DNA of 14,719 nucleotides from Bacillota bacterium (GCA_021779415.1 JAJYAS010000016.1:1-14719), one strand, 5' to 3'; counted from the first letter of the stretch, positions 1 to 7,523 are shown. Notes: generated by a model from the letters alone, not told the origin. Translations and numbers: made by a program.

Positions 1-375
1 GAAAGGTCCATTGGAACAACGATCTGTCATCATGCAAAATGAGGTTTCATAAAGACCTGTCTCGATCGATGTAGCCGCTTGATTTAAAACAGTAGTGGAA
101 GTAGAGCATGCCTGAGTAATATGCATACCAGGAATATCTGGAGCTCCCATAAGAGTCGCTGCCCAAGGAGCATCGTAAAAAGTATACAGTTGTCCAATGG
201 TTTTACCAAAAACAAGGTATTCGAAGATCCTTGGATCTATTTCTTTGGTTGCCAGCCACTTTTTGGTGGTTGACCCTGCCAATTCAACCGCATGCTCATT
301 TTGCAGACTCCCCTGCCAGCGAACAAAGGGTGTACTGTAGTAACCACCATATGGAATATAAGCTTTTGAATACAT
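1..375 (-). CDS. Thiolase family protein (acetyl-CoA acetyltransferase-like), N-terminal part, cut by window edge
   Basis: This 125-residue open frame runs off the window edge, so only the N-terminal part is present. It starts at ATG 375, which has a good ribosome binding site (AAGGGGG) 8 bases upstream. The fold signature is thiolase: a TPF segment near residue 15, an ELAG segment near 31, and an active-site region ITQACSTS in which Cys90 matches the acyl-accepting nucleophile of thiolases. The later TDRCSNGPF segment (117-125) matches the usual MESMSNAPY. Thiolases cleave 3-ketoacyl-CoA with CoA to give acetyl-CoA and a shortened acyl-CoA, the last step of beta-oxidation. The gene is 82 bases downstream of the enoyl-CoA hydratase and is probably the fourth gene of the HAD-HAD-hydratase operon. 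It is divergent: the usual CGSG after the catalytic Cys is CSTS, so an SCP2-like or otherwise specialised thiolase is possible. The C-terminal His and Cys cannot be checked here. Confidence 0.85.
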   Translation of the reverse strand, partial: MYSKAYIPYGGYYSTPFVRWQGSLQNEHAVELAGSTTKKWLATKEIDPRIFEYLVFGKTIGQLYTFYDAPWAATLMGAPDIPGMHITQACSTSTTVLNQAATSIETGLYETSFCMMTDRCSNGPF

Positions 376-457
376 TTGAATAACCCCCTTGTAAGATAAA
401 TATTTGCTTCCAACTCCGGTTTTCGAGATAGTACCCTCTAAAATTCCTTCCTAAGGT

Positions 458-1240
458 TCACTGATTCTTAAACACTGCTGGTCGTTTATTAATAAATGCC
501 TCGAGGCCCTCCTGAAGATCCTCTGTATGGAAGATCTTTTCAACATGTTGCATTTCCATTTCCATTGCATCTTGCAATGGAAGTTCAGTTCCCTTATTAA
601 CGAGATGCTTCGCATAAGCCATGGCCACGCCGGCCCCCTTGGCGAGCTTTTTTGCTAACTTGAGCGCTTCCTCTAATGCTGTACCTTGTGGGACCACTTG
701 ATTTACCAGACCAATCCGCAAGGCTTCTTCGGCAGAGATAATTGTGCCTGTAAACAGCAGTTCTTTTGCTTTAGACTGCCCGATCAATCTCGCCAATCTT
801 TGCGTGCCACCCAGTCCTGGAATCAATCCCAGGGTCACTTCCGGCAAACCGAGTTTCACCTTTTCATCGGCTATTCTGAGATCACATGCCAAAACCAACT
901 CACACCCTCCACCCAGGGCCAGACCATTCAATGCTGCGATGACAGGCATAGGTGTTTCTTCCAAATAGGTAAACATTTCTTTATAGATAGTTGCATTTTC
1001 TCGCGGACCGCTTTCCATTTGTTTAGGAAAATCTTTAATGTCTGCACCTGCAACAAAAAACTTTGGCCCAGCCCCAGTAATCACCAAGGCCCTTATCTCA
1101 TTACTACCCTCTACTTCCTGCAGAACTTGCTTTAATTGCTCTCTGACATCGAGGGTAAGAGCGTTAACGGGGGGATTATTGATGGTGATAACTCCTACGC
1201 TTTCATCAATTGTGAGTTCAACAACCTTGTTTTCAGCCAT
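458..1240 (-). CDS. crt: Enoyl-CoA hydratase / 3-hydroxybutyryl-CoA dehydratase (crotonase)
   Basis: This is a 260-residue crotonase of normal family length. Crotonases add water to trans-2-enoyl-CoA to give (S)-3-hydroxyacyl-CoA in the cytoplasm. Visible motifs are the oxyanion-hole segment FFVAGADIKDF (61-71), the second oxyanion and catalytic stretch ALGGGCELVLACD (108-120), and GLPEVTLGLIPGLGGTQRL (131-149). The two catalytic glutamates of the hydratase subgroup are present as Glu114 and Glu134, so it should be a true hydratase rather than an isomerase or hydrolase relative. The C-terminal AFINKRPAVFKNQ is typical. A ribosome binding site GGGAGG lies 8 bases before ATG 1240. The gene follows the 3-hydroxyacyl-CoA dehydrogenase by only 18 bases, so it is co-transcribed with it, and a thiolase follows. 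Chain-length preference cannot be told from sequence; the symbol reflects the family and context. Confidence 0.93.
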   Translation of the reverse strand: MAENKVVELTIDESVGVITINNPPVNALTLDVREQLKQVLQEVEGSNEIRALVITGAGPKFFVAGADIKDFPKQMESGPRENATIYKEMFTYLEETPMPVIAALNGLALGGGCELVLACDLRIADEKVKLGLPEVTLGLIPGLGGTQRLARLIGQSKAKELLFTGTIISAEEALRIGLVNQVVPQGTALEEALKLAKKLAKGAGVAMAYAKHLVNKGTELPLQDAMEMEMQHVEKIFHTEDLQEGLEAFINKRPAVFKNQ

Positions 1241-1258
1241 TTTTACTTCCTCCCATGT

Positions 1259-2116
1259 CTATTGATTGTAGGTATAGAAGCCTTGCCCTGTTTTACGACC
1301 GAGATGTCCAGCTTGAACCAACCGCTTATGAAGCGTACGCGGCCAAAACCTCATGTCTCCGGTCCCTTCGTACATAACGTTGAATACGTCCAAGGCTGTG
1401 TCGAGCCCTATAAGATCTAACAAAGCAAGCGGACCAATGGGATGATTCATCCCCAATACACAAGCCTTATCGATATCCTCTGCCGAGGATAATCCAGCCT
1501 CGTACGCTGCTACCGCCCCGTTAAGCAACGGAATCTGAAGATAGTTCACCAAAAACCCAGGGGTATCTTTCGCCCTGATGCTTTTTTTGCCAATTTGTTC
1601 ACAAAAGGCGGCGGCTGCTTGATAGATCTCTTCACTGGTTGCCAGACCCATTACTAGCTCGACCAGTTTCATGACGGGCACAGGGTTGAAAAAATGCAAC
1701 CCAATAACTTTTTCCGGTCTTTTGGTAGAGCTAGCTATTTCTGTCAGTGACAATGCCGAAGTGTTACTGGCCAAGATGGCCTCAGGTTTAATAACCTCAT
1801 CGAGCTGTTTGAAAATTTCCTTCTTCAACTGCATATTCTCAAATACAGCTTCAACAACCAAATCTACGTCAGCCATTGCCTGATAGTTGTCACATAATAC
1901 AACCCTATCGAGCATATTCTGCTTTTCTTGGACTGATACTTTGCCTTTTTCCACGAGTTTTTGTACAACTTTTTCGAGCTTAGATTTACCCTTTTGCGCA
2001 ACTTTCAAATCGGTCTCAAATAGTAGGACTTCAATGCCTGCTTGAGCAATCGTTTGCACAATACCGGATCCCATAGTGCCAGCCCCACCAAGAACAGCAA
2101 CCCTCTTAATTTCCAA
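1259..2116 (-). CDS. hbd: 3-hydroxyacyl-CoA dehydrogenase (3-hydroxybutyryl-CoA dehydrogenase type), first paralogue
   Basis: This NAD-dependent dehydrogenase oxidises (S)-3-hydroxyacyl-CoA to 3-ketoacyl-CoA. I place the start at TTG 2116 (285 residues, MEIKRVAVLGG...), because the strong AAAGGAGG lies 9 bases upstream of it and directly abuts the in-frame ATG at 2125, leaving that ATG no spacing. The N-terminal Rossmann motif GGAGTMG is near residues 10-16 and the second strand ends in Glu34, where many relatives have Asp. The active-site His141 in HFFNPVPVMKLVE and Glu153, 12 residues later, match the catalytic pair of the family, and NTS near 118-120 and TPGFLVN (185-191) are kept. The Arg that usually follows that Asn is Tyr (VNYLQ). 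The C-terminal domain carries NHPIGPLALLDLIGLD and ends in LGRKTGQGFYTYNQ. It is the second gene of the sigma-54 driven operon and differs clearly from the paralogue directly upstream, which suggests separate substrates. Confidence 0.92.
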   Translation of the reverse strand: MEIKRVAVLGGAGTMGSGIVQTIAQAGIEVLLFETDLKVAQKGKSKLEKVVQKLVEKGKVSVQEKQNMLDRVVLCDNYQAMADVDLVVEAVFENMQLKKEIFKQLDEVIKPEAILASNTSALSLTEIASSTKRPEKVIGLHFFNPVPVMKLVELVMGLATSEEIYQAAAAFCEQIGKKSIRAKDTPGFLVNYLQIPLLNGAVAAYEAGLSSAEDIDKACVLGMNHPIGPLALLDLIGLDTALDVFNVMYEGTGDMRFWPRTLHKRLVQAGHLGRKTGQGFYTYNQ

Positions 2117-2154
2117 CGAGTACATCCTCCTTTGGGTTAATTTCGTATTTAACT

Positions 2155-3012
2155 CTATTTTTTGTGATCATACCACCCTGCACCAGTCTTCTTGCCTAGG
2201 CGCCCAGCTCGTACCAATGCTTTAATAGTCTGAGGAGGATTCCATTTCATATCTTTTGATTCATTGAATAAATAATCTGCTACATGAACTGAGATTTCAA
2301 CGCCGGTAAAGTCCATGAGTTCGAAGGGACCCATTGGATAGTTCAGACCCAATTTAACAGCTGTATCAACGTCCTCCGGAGTGGCTATTCCTTCTTCTAC
2401 AATGCGAATGGCCTCGAGGAACTGGGGCATCATAATGCGGTTAACTATAAAACCCGGAGTGTCCTTCTTGACCACCACAGGGGTCTTGCCCATACCTTGA
2501 GCAGCCTCTGATGCCAACTTCACAGTCTCATCGCTTGTGTAATAACCCCGGATAACTTCAACCAAACGCATAATCAAGGGTGGATTAAAGAAGTGCAACC
2601 CTACGACCTTATCAGGACGGGAGGTGGCGGAAGCTAAAGTGGTGATCGACATTGAAGAGGTATTAGAGCCAAAGATTGTTTCAGGGCCACAAATTTTATC
2701 CAGTTTTTCAAAAGCACTCTTCTTGACTTCCAAATCCTCGAAAATAGCCTCAATTACCAAATCAACTGAAGCAAAGTCCTCCATATTGGTGGTAATAGTG
2801 ATCCGTTTCAAGACCGCCTCTTTTTCATCAACCGTCATTTTCTGCTTCTCGATGCTCTTATCAATAAAACCCGCTATACGCTTTACCGCTCCTTCGACAA
2901 AACGCTGTTCCACGTCACAGAGGACAACCTCGAAACCCTTCACTGCTGCCAGGTGGGCAATTCCGCCACCCATTGAACCTGCACCTAAAACCCCAATTTT
3001 CTTAATTGACAT
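2155..3012 (-). CDS. 3-hydroxyacyl-CoA dehydrogenase, second paralogue
   Basis: This 285-residue protein belongs to the same family as its downstream neighbour and is the first gene of the operon. It has a textbook NAD site GAGSMG (10-15) with Asp33 ending the second strand, SNTSS (116-120), His140 in HFFNPPLIMRLVE, Glu152 twelve residues on, and TPGFIVNR with Asn191. NYPMGPFELMDFTG and LGKKTGAGWYDHKK mark the C-terminal helical domain. ATG codons at 3015 and 3012 are both possible; GGAGG lies 5 and 8 bases upstream of them respectively, so I prefer 3012. The 5' untranslated region from the predicted sigma-54 start is about 110 bases. The gene is 38 bases from the next dehydrogenase. One of the two may act on a longer, branched or functionalised 3-hydroxyacyl-CoA, but sequence alone does not show which. 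Confidence 0.92.
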   Translation of the reverse strand: MSIKKIGVLGAGSMGGGIAHLAAVKGFEVVLCDVEQRFVEGAVKRIAGFIDKSIEKQKMTVDEKEAVLKRITITTNMEDFASVDLVIEAIFEDLEVKKSAFEKLDKICGPETIFGSNTSSMSITTLASATSRPDKVVGLHFFNPPLIMRLVEVIRGYYTSDETVKLASEAAQGMGKTPVVVKKDTPGFIVNRIMMPQFLEAIRIVEEGIATPEDVDTAVKLGLNYPMGPFELMDFTGVEISVHVADYLFNESKDMKWNPPQTIKALVRAGRLGKKTGAGWYDHKK

Positions 3013-3134
3013 CATGCATACCTCCCTAAGATAAATTCAGCAATTCTTGCATCCAAAGTATTGGTAATGTTGAGTACAGCCTCCTTCGATTTTTTCGGGT
3101 ATATCTTTTGTATTATTCAGTTAATTGTAATACA

Positions 3135-3152
3135 TGCAATTCCCATGCCAGG
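3135..3152 (-). promoter_or_regulatory. Sigma-54 (-24/-12) promoter of the HAD-HAD-crotonase-thiolase operon
   Basis: On the minus strand the sequence reads TGGCATGGGAATTGCA, close to the sigma-54 consensus TGGCACG-N4-TTGCW, with the invariant GG (3149/3148) and GC (3137/3136) at exact spacing. The predicted start is about 3124, roughly 110 bases before the first gene. The preceding operon ends at a terminator just upstream, so this is an independent promoter. Confidence 0.85.
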
Positions 3153-3225
3153 CTGATCAATTGTATCGACACCCCAATGGGGCAACTAAACTGAAACAAT
3201 ATGTCTGTACATCAAACATAAATTG

Positions 3226-3260
3226 TAAAATTTTTTTCCTCTTCTTGTAAAGAATTTTTC
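3226..3260. promoter_or_regulatory. Candidate enhancer (UAS) for a sigma-54 activator, imperfect inverted repeat
   Basis: The left half-site TAAAATTTTTTT and right half-site AAAGAATTTTTC are separated by 11 bases. The right half with its flank, CTTGTAAAGAATTTTTC, is identical over 17 bases to the site at 14061-14094. The element lies about 120 bases upstream of the predicted start, a usual distance for enhancer sites of sigma-54 activators. The bound protein is inferred to be the PAS-AAA+ activator at 7662-9101. Confidence 0.6.
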
Positions 3261-3299
3261 ACCTGTACACAACTTCCCTATCCAAAAAGGCAGCAAAAA

Positions 3300-3338
3300 C
3301 TACAATAAACCTTAAAAAGCTTTTAAGATTTATTGTAG
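3300..3338 (-). terminator. Rho-independent terminator after the Pct-like CoA-transferase
   Basis: The stem has 10 base pairs (CTACAATAAA/TTTATTGTAG), one C-A mismatch and 7 more pairs (CTTAAAA/TTTTAAG) around a 3-base loop. On the minus strand it is followed by TTTTTGCTGCC. It lies 24 bases after the CoA-transferase stop and separates that unit from the next operon. Confidence 0.85.
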
Positions 3339-3362
3339 TTTAACGATACTTGCATGCAATTT

Positions 3363-4940
3363 TTATGACGTGCTTCTTTGTGTTGATGAGATAATTTCAG
3401 CCAACCCTCCCCATGCCTCCTGGAAAATCTCCTGAGGCATCATTCTGACATCCTTTATAATCGGCTTAAAATCCATAAGCTTCAAAATGTCCTTTTCAAG
3501 GTCAACCCCTGGAGCGATCTCAATCAATTCCAAGCCTTCCGGTGTAAGCTGAAAAACTGCTCTCTCAGTTACAAATAAAACGTGCTGCCCTACACTGGCA
3601 GCATACTTACCGCTGAAGGTTATTTGTTGTACATCTGCGATAAACTTTTTATTTTTTCCCTCTTGCACAATATTTAATTTACCATCATCAATCTTTATGG
3701 CAAGCCGACCGGTAGTAAAAGTTCCACAAAACACTAACTTTTTGGCATTTTGAGTGATATTGATAAACCCTCCACAGCCAATTGGGGTCGACCCTAGTTT
3801 GCTAACATTGACATTGCCATAGCGGTCGATCTCCGCTGCTCCCAGAAAAGCCACGTCTAGTCCGCCTCCATCATAGAAATCGAACTGATTTGGCGATCCA
3901 ATGACAGCATCAGCGTTAATAGCATGACCGAACTCCAAACCTGGTGCTGGTGCGCCCCCAATCGCGCCTGATTCAGTTGTCAGATGCAAAAGGTGAGTAA
4001 CATTTTCCTCCGCCACTACCGCTGATACAGCCTCCGGCATCCCAATCCCCAGATTAACAGCTACATCAAGGGTTAATTCTAAAGCAGCTCTCCTACTAAT
4101 AATTTTTCGTTCATCCATCTCTCGTAGCATTGCCGAATTGATAGGAATTTTTATATCTCCATTGTAAGTAGGGCTAAAATATTCTAAAACGGTTTGATAG
4201 TGGTGCTCTCGCTTACCAATTACTAGGTAATCAACGACCAGACCTGGAACTCTCACGTCTTTGGGGTGCAGGGTTCCAGCTTTTACAATATTTTCAACCT
4301 GAGCTATAACTATGCCACCGCTTGCTTTAGCAGCCTGGGCGGCCGAAAACCAATCTACATGAATAGCTTCCCTATAAAATGAGATATTACCATTTTCATC
4401 AGCCACTGAACCACGGATGAGGGTAACGTCAATTTTAGGTAGCTTATAATAGAGCCATTCCTCATTGTCAAATTGGACGACCTTTACAAGATCTTCATTT
4501 TCTCTGGCCTTTTGATTAATCTTACCTCCCTCTACTCGGGGATCTACAAAAGTTCCCAGTCCTACCTTTGTTAGTATCCCTGGTCGGTGAGCGGCAATGT
4601 TACGGGACATGGTGTATATTATTCCCATAGGCAAGTTATAAGCCTCAAACTTATTTTCGCTTACGAACTTACATACTTTGGGCCCTGCACACTTATAATG
4701 TGCCGCGACCACTCTCTTAAGTAGCCCTTCATGGGCCAATTGATGAATGCCTCGGTCATTAAAGTTACCGATAGCTGGATGGTAAGTCGTTAGATCACGC
4801 GGGTGACCTGTCTCAAGAAAACTTTGTTCAATAGCAATAAGCACGTCTTCCGCATACCCACTTGCAAATCCCGTTATATAAATTGTGTTGCCATCTTTTA
4901 TATAGTTCCGCACTTCCTCCGGTCTAATAACTTTAGCCAT
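3363..4940 (-). CDS. Acyl-CoA:acetate / propionate CoA-transferase-like protein (family I, fused subunits)
   Basis: This 525-residue enzyme resembles the propionate CoA-transferase/YdiF group, in which the alpha and beta CoA-transferase domains are fused. Such enzymes move CoA between short-chain acyl-CoAs and free acids through a glutamyl-CoA thioester. The likely catalytic residue is Glu323 in LTTESGAIGGAPAPGLEFG, matching the family's E-x-G-x-x-G-G-x-P motif. The N-terminal half (about 1-270) contains the alpha-like domain with VRGSVAD-type spacing (IRGSVADENGN near 175-185); the beta-like half begins near NLGIGMPEAV (296-305). I prefer ATG 4940, with AAAGGGAG 7 bases upstream, over the in-frame GTG 4970, which has no clear ribosome binding site. 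No promoter is visible just upstream, so it is probably read from the acyl-CoA dehydrogenase unit through the scar at 5050-5443. It could activate the growth substrate using acetyl-CoA, or release a product acid. Exact substrates are unknown. Confidence 0.88.
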   Translation of the reverse strand: MAKVIRPEEVRNYIKDGNTIYITGFASGYAEDVLIAIEQSFLETGHPRDLTTYHPAIGNFNDRGIHQLAHEGLLKRVVAAHYKCAGPKVCKFVSENKFEAYNLPMGIIYTMSRNIAAHRPGILTKVGLGTFVDPRVEGGKINQKARENEDLVKVVQFDNEEWLYYKLPKIDVTLIRGSVADENGNISFYREAIHVDWFSAAQAAKASGGIVIAQVENIVKAGTLHPKDVRVPGLVVDYLVIGKREHHYQTVLEYFSPTYNGDIKIPINSAMLREMDERKIISRRAALELTLDVAVNLGIGMPEAVSAVVAEENVTHLLHLTTESGAIGGAPAPGLEFGHAINADAVIGSPNQFDFYDGGGLDVAFLGAAEIDRYGNVNVSKLGSTPIGCGGFINITQNAKKLVFCGTFTTGRLAIKIDDGKLNIVQEGKNKKFIADVQQITFSGKYAASVGQHVLFVTERAVFQLTPEGLELIEIAPGVDLEKDILKLMDFKPIIKDVRMMPQEIFQEAWGGLAEIISSTQRSTS

Positions 4941-5049
4941 TCTCTCACTCCCTTTTAATTGTTCAAACACACCGCCATTGATTAGGATATCTCTACCTCC
5001 GCCTGTGCGTATGGTGCTTATAAAAAGGATCAGGTCCTAAGTTTCCTAC

Positions 5050-5215
5050 TTATCGCCCTTTAAATCGAGCTTGGCGTTTATCTAAAAATGCTCCCGTTCC
5101 TTCCTTGGCATCCTCAGTGCCGACAGCTATTCCAAAAAGATGAGTCTCCATGGCACAACCATTAACCAAGTCTGTGTCCAAGCCGATATTGATTGCGCGC
5201 TTTGCCAAGCACAAG
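5050..5215 (-). pseudogene. Enoyl-CoA hydratase remnant (C-terminal end only)
   Basis: The minus-strand frame ending at the TAA 5052-5050 encodes LAKRAINIGLDTDL...GTEDAKEGTGAFLDKRQARFKGR (ellipsis mine), the typical last 50 or so residues of a crotonase. Both catalytic regions and everything upstream are missing. The homology begins immediately after the stop codon of a truncated dehydrogenase in another frame, so this is a deletion scar. A frame open back to 5253 exists, but its first residues are out-of-frame dehydrogenase sequence, so I do not regard it as a functional gene. Confidence 0.8.
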
Positions 5216-5443
5216 TTAATATTTATAGAACCCTTCACCACTTTTGCGACCAAGCTTACCTGCCCCGATCATTTGTTTGACTACCTGTGGCGTCGCGTAC
5301 TGGTTATTCCGGAATTCGTCAGTGAAATATTCCATAACAATAGCGGCAAGATCAATCCCACCAAAATCATACATCTCAAAGGGGCCCATGGGATAGTTGA
5401 AACCGAGTTTTACCGCTGTATCGATGTCTTCGAAATACCTGAA
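5216..5443 (-). pseudogene. 3-hydroxyacyl-CoA dehydrogenase remnant (C-terminal domain only)
   Basis: The minus-strand frame reads EDIDTAVKLGFNYPMGPFEM near 5431-5372 and ends LGRKSGEGFYKY with TAA at 5218-5216. It is clearly the last third of an HAD-family dehydrogenase and aligns with the intact paralogue at 2155-3012 (EDVDTAVKLGLNYPMGPFEL and its end). The Rossmann domain and catalytic His/Glu are absent, and an in-frame TGA lies at 5446-5444 just before the homology. Together with the adjoining crotonase tail it records the loss of an hbd-crt gene pair between the acyl-CoA dehydrogenase and the CoA-transferase. Confidence 0.82.
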
Positions 5444-5495
5444 TCATTCCCTTTAACTTTATCCATATTCTAATATCTTTCTTCGCTGAAGAAAC

Positions 5496-7310
5496 TTAAA
5501 AAGCGTCTTCCGGGATATCTATGGCGGAGTTGTCTCCCTCTTTTATGACCTGGAGAGTGGCCATGACATCAGGGACAACATTTCTGACGTAAAACCTTGC
5601 GCTATAGATTTTACCAGTATAAAAACCTTGATTGACACTGGATTCAAGCATGTTATGCTTAGCCACCAAAGCCTGCTGCATTAAAAGACAACCAGCATAC
5701 AGTTCGGCGGTAACCCTTAGGACCCGCGTAGAATATAGAGGGACGAACCTCGGATTACTGATAAAGTAACTTTGTAGCACATTAAGCACTTCTCTATAAG
5801 CTTGAACGGCTTGAGATAGAATCTCAAATTCACGTGTAAATTCACTATTATGTTTGTTCTCATCAATAAACTGATCTAATTCAACAAACCACTCCTTGAA
5901 TATATTGCCCCCATCGAGTTTCCATTTACGGCCGACTAAATCCAATGATTGAATAAAATTAGTTCCTTCCCAAATAGAGTAAATCTTACTGTCCCGAGCC
6001 TGGCGCGTCGCCGGATACTCCTCAGTGTAGCCGTACCCACCATAAACTTGGATAGCCTCAGCTATAAGACCCCAAGCCTGATCAGAACAATAGGCCTTAA
6101 TCAGCGGAGTAATTACCTCAATTCTGCGCTTTGCTTCCCGAACATCAGACTCATCCTGACTGAATGTAATTAGATCCATATAATAGTGACCTTTAAAAAT
6201 CATTGACCGCATACCTTCCAACACTGCTTTTTGGGTTAAAAGCATGCGCCTTATATCCTCATGCTGGATAATGGGAACCCTTCCGCTCTTTGGATCGGTG
6301 AACAGCCTCCCCTGAACCCGTTCCCGTGCATACCCGACCGCATTATTATAGGCAACAGTTGCCACGGCCAAGGCGCTTTGACCAGTGTTGATTCGGGACT
6401 CGTTAATCATCTTGAACATCTGGACCATGCCTTGCCCAATGCCACTGGCGCCAGGTGCTTCGCCCAAGAGATGCCCCTTACAAGTGCCTTCTTCACCGAA
6501 ACTTAGAACAGCCGTTGCAGAACCCTTATATCCCAATTTGTGTTCAATCCCGACCGTTGCTACATCGTTCGCTTCTCCCAAACTACCGTCGGCATTAACC
6601 CAAATCTTGGGCACGATAAACAAGGACAGGCCCTTAGTACCTCTCGCAGCTCCATCAACTCGGGCCAGTACCAAGTGAATAATATTTTCGGTAAGATTAT
6701 GATCTCCCGCAGTAATAAAACATTTTGTCCCTTTGATTTTATAAATTGACGGTTTTTCAGTCGGATAGGCTTTTGTGAGCATATCACCCACGTCAGAGCC
6801 TCCACCCGATTCTGTCAAGGCCATTGTGGCACTCCAAACGCCCTGAAACATTTTGACTGTGAATAAATCGACCTGTTCCTTGGAGCCATATTCTTGTATC
6901 ACTGCAGCTATCCCGCCGATCAATCCTATATATGTTTCTAAACTCGGATTGGCCCCAATTAAATACTCGCGCACAGCCCCAAATAAAATACTAGGAAGAG
7001 CACCTTCACCGGTAACATCCTTGTTGCTTGAACCCCAGCCATTTTCTTGGAAAAACTTATAGGCATAATGAAAGGATTCTGGGACAACTACTTTGCCTTC
7101 ACTAAATATTGTACCTATTTGGTCACCGTCGTCATTGGTTGGAGCCACCACGTCCTTACAGACCTTTAGGGCCTGATCAAGAATCTGGTCCACGTCATCT
7201 ACACTTAAATAATCCTTAAAACGGTTCAGGCCTAAGATTTTTTCCCCTTTCAGCCATTCCTTGATAATAAACTTATGGTCCTGGGAACTATATAAAAAAT
7301 TACTTGCCAA
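5496..7310 (-). CDS. Acyl-CoA dehydrogenase, long form with extra C-terminal domain (DmdC/FadE type)
   Basis: This FAD enzyme oxidises acyl-CoA to 2-enoyl-CoA, passing electrons to ETF. At about 604 residues it is much longer than the 380-residue short-chain type. It has the N-terminal extension (NFLYSSQDHKFIIKEWL), then the acyl-CoA dehydrogenase core with MALTESGGGSDVG (163-175) and KCFITAGDH (196-204), and an extra C-terminal helical region after about residue 470, as in the 3-methylmercaptopropionyl-CoA dehydrogenase (DmdC) group. The probable catalytic base is Glu448 in SIWEGTNFIQ. An in-frame TTG at 7316 lies only 3 bases after GGAGG, so I choose TTG 7310 (9 bases), which also gives the family-like start MASNFLYS. 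A sigma-54-like promoter lies about 107 bases upstream. The next functional gene is the Pct-like CoA-transferase. DmdC-like sequence does not by itself imply a sulfur substrate; many anaerobes use this group for ordinary or branched acids. Confidence 0.9.
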   Translation of the reverse strand: MASNFLYSSQDHKFIIKEWLKGEKILGLNRFKDYLSVDDVDQILDQALKVCKDVVAPTNDDGDQIGTIFSEGKVVVPESFHYAYKFFQENGWGSSNKDVTGEGALPSILFGAVREYLIGANPSLETYIGLIGGIAAVIQEYGSKEQVDLFTVKMFQGVWSATMALTESGGGSDVGDMLTKAYPTEKPSIYKIKGTKCFITAGDHNLTENIIHLVLARVDGAARGTKGLSLFIVPKIWVNADGSLGEANDVATVGIEHKLGYKGSATAVLSFGEEGTCKGHLLGEAPGASGIGQGMVQMFKMINESRINTGQSALAVATVAYNNAVGYARERVQGRLFTDPKSGRVPIIQHEDIRRMLLTQKAVLEGMRSMIFKGHYYMDLITFSQDESDVREAKRRIEVITPLIKAYCSDQAWGLIAEAIQVYGGYGYTEEYPATRQARDSKIYSIWEGTNFIQSLDLVGRKWKLDGGNIFKEWFVELDQFIDENKHNSEFTREFEILSQAVQAYREVLNVLQSYFISNPRFVPLYSTRVLRVTAELYAGCLLMQQALVAKHNMLESSVNQGFYTGKIYSARFYVRNVVPDVMATLQVIKEGDNSAIDIPEDAF

Positions 7311-7427
7311 ATTCAAATGCCTCCTTTAATCTGTAAATTCTCTAATCGCAAGATTACGAGTCATTATCCTATCGATACTAGATCCCCCCTAGTCATTGTT
7401 TATTTAAGTCACGTGATGATAAATATA

Positions 7428-7443
7428 AGCAAGACCTATACCA
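7428..7443 (-). promoter_or_regulatory. Candidate sigma-54 promoter of the DmdC-like dehydrogenase unit
   Basis: The minus strand reads TGGTATAGGTCTTGCT. GG (7442/7441) and GC (7430/7429) have the exact 10-base gap, and TTGCT fits the -12 element. The -24 element deviates from consensus (TGGTATA for TGGCACG), so it is weaker than the other three. The predicted start is about 7417, inside the palindrome TCACGTGA (7409-7416) or beside it. I see no copy of the 14061-type enhancer repeat upstream. Confidence 0.6.
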
Positions 7444-7483
7444 ATTCGCCTGGTACCGAACAACATTAATTAAAATAAACAAA

Positions 7484-7523
7484 TAAGGCTGAATTTACTA
7501 TATAATTAGTAAATTCAGCCTTA
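7484..7523 (-). terminator. Terminator downstream of the sigma-54 activator gene
   Basis: This is a perfect 17-base-pair stem (TAAGGCTGAATTTACTA and its complement) with a 6-base loop. On the minus strand it is followed by the T-rich TTTGTTTATTTT. It lies about 140 bases after the activator stop and before the next promoter. The 7524-7661 stretch between stop and stem holds nothing I can name apart from a small AATGCA/TGCATT inverted repeat near 7587-7610. Confidence 0.8.

Noticed and set aside
686..1135. Plus-strand 149-codon frame
   Set aside because: It is antisense to an intact crotonase with all catalytic residues and has no recognisable protein features.
4941..4970. GTG 4970 as start of the Pct-like CoA-transferase
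   Set aside because: It lacks a ribosome binding site, while ATG 4940 has AAAGGGAG at 7 bases and gives a family-like N-terminus.
5050..5253. A 67-codon open frame as a functional small protein
   Set aside because: Only its last 50 or so codons match a protein family (crotonase tail); the first part is out-of-frame dehydrogenase sequence across a deletion joint.
5150..5473. Plus-strand 107-codon frame
   Set aside because: It is antisense to the two gene remnants, whose family signatures are clear on the minus strand.
5478..5494. Hairpin TTTCTTC-GCT-GAAGAAA (approximate) after the DmdC-like dehydrogenase as a terminator
   Set aside because: The stem is short and AT-rich, with no T-run on the minus strand; read-through to the CoA-transferase fits better.
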